Shown here one piece after another: positions 5,709 through 5,728 of a stretch of 5,728 bases of DNA. The DNA is from JBDSRX01 sp047445235. Lineage in GTDB: Bacteria; Patescibacteriota; Dojkabacteria; J137. The stretch spans positions 1 through 5,728 of the forward strand of contig JBLGEO010000093.1 of the NCBI GenBank assembly GCA_047445235.1, in the 5' to 3' direction. A program made the position numbers and the translations under genes. The notes under the pieces were generated by a model that saw only the letters and a program-made list of their open reading frames with translations, did not search any database and had not been told where the DNA came from. Position 1 is the stretch's first letter, and every line of letters begins with the position of its first letter.

Positions 5709-5728
5709 TCTTTTTGCTTACAAAAAGA
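5709..5728. repeat. Second inverted repeat at window edge
   Basis: TCTTTTTG (5709-5716) and CAAAAAGA (5721-5728) form a perfect 8-bp stem with a CTTA loop. It reaches the last base of the window and may continue. It lies 13 bases from the larger hairpin. AT-rich stems of this size also arise by chance. Confidence 0.4.

Overview
The window is AT-rich with short intergenic gaps. It carries three intact genes on the + strand and one convergent gene on the - strand. All four coding regions use the standard code and lack a recognisable Shine-Dalgarno sequence. The protein styles suggest an uncultured Candidate Phyla Radiation (Patescibacteria) type bacterium: a signal anchor followed by 'VLGTAT', DUF11-like and Cys-containing Ig-like domains, long Pro/Thr and Thr/Gly linkers, and class E-like sortases. 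This placement is inference from style and was not tested by phylogeny.

Region by region: (1) 1-42 may be the last codons of an upstream + strand gene. (2) 67-1092 encodes a fusion of a heavy-metal-associated (HMA) domain to a polytopic DsbD_2/SafE-type membrane domain with one Cys in each of two distant membrane segments, probably handling metal ions or thiol electrons. (3) 1197-2954 and 3091-4482 are two tandem paralogous membrane-anchored sortases. Both have an N-terminal anchor, an extracytoplasmic DUF11-like Ig domain, a low-complexity stalk and a C-terminal sortase domain with His, Cys and Arg. Their ends are alike but their stalks are unrelated: Pro/Thr-rich with an embedded Cys-containing Ig-like domain in the first, pure Thr/Gly-rich in the second. 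(4) 4474-5583, on the - strand, encodes a serine beta-lactamase/DD-peptidase-fold protein with SxxK, SxN and KTG motifs. It has no signal peptide and no visible class A general-base Glu. A GC-rich dispersed-repeat-like element sits inside its reading frame. (5) 5584-5728 holds the promoter of that gene and two hairpins, one with 13-bp perfect arms.

The genes share an envelope theme: two surface sortases, a peptidoglycan-enzyme fold, and a metal/thiol membrane protein that could serve extracytoplasmic cysteines. The most notable non-coding signal is a block, TTTGTTATCA-N5-TGATGTT, upstream of both sortase genes at essentially the same distance from the start codon. It is followed at fixed spacing by a conserved promoter-like block, while the sequence between the blocks has diverged. 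That points to a shared regulatory site. The most notable coding signal is the in-frame repeat in the beta-lactamase-like gene, reminiscent of Rickettsia palindromic elements that insert inside genes.
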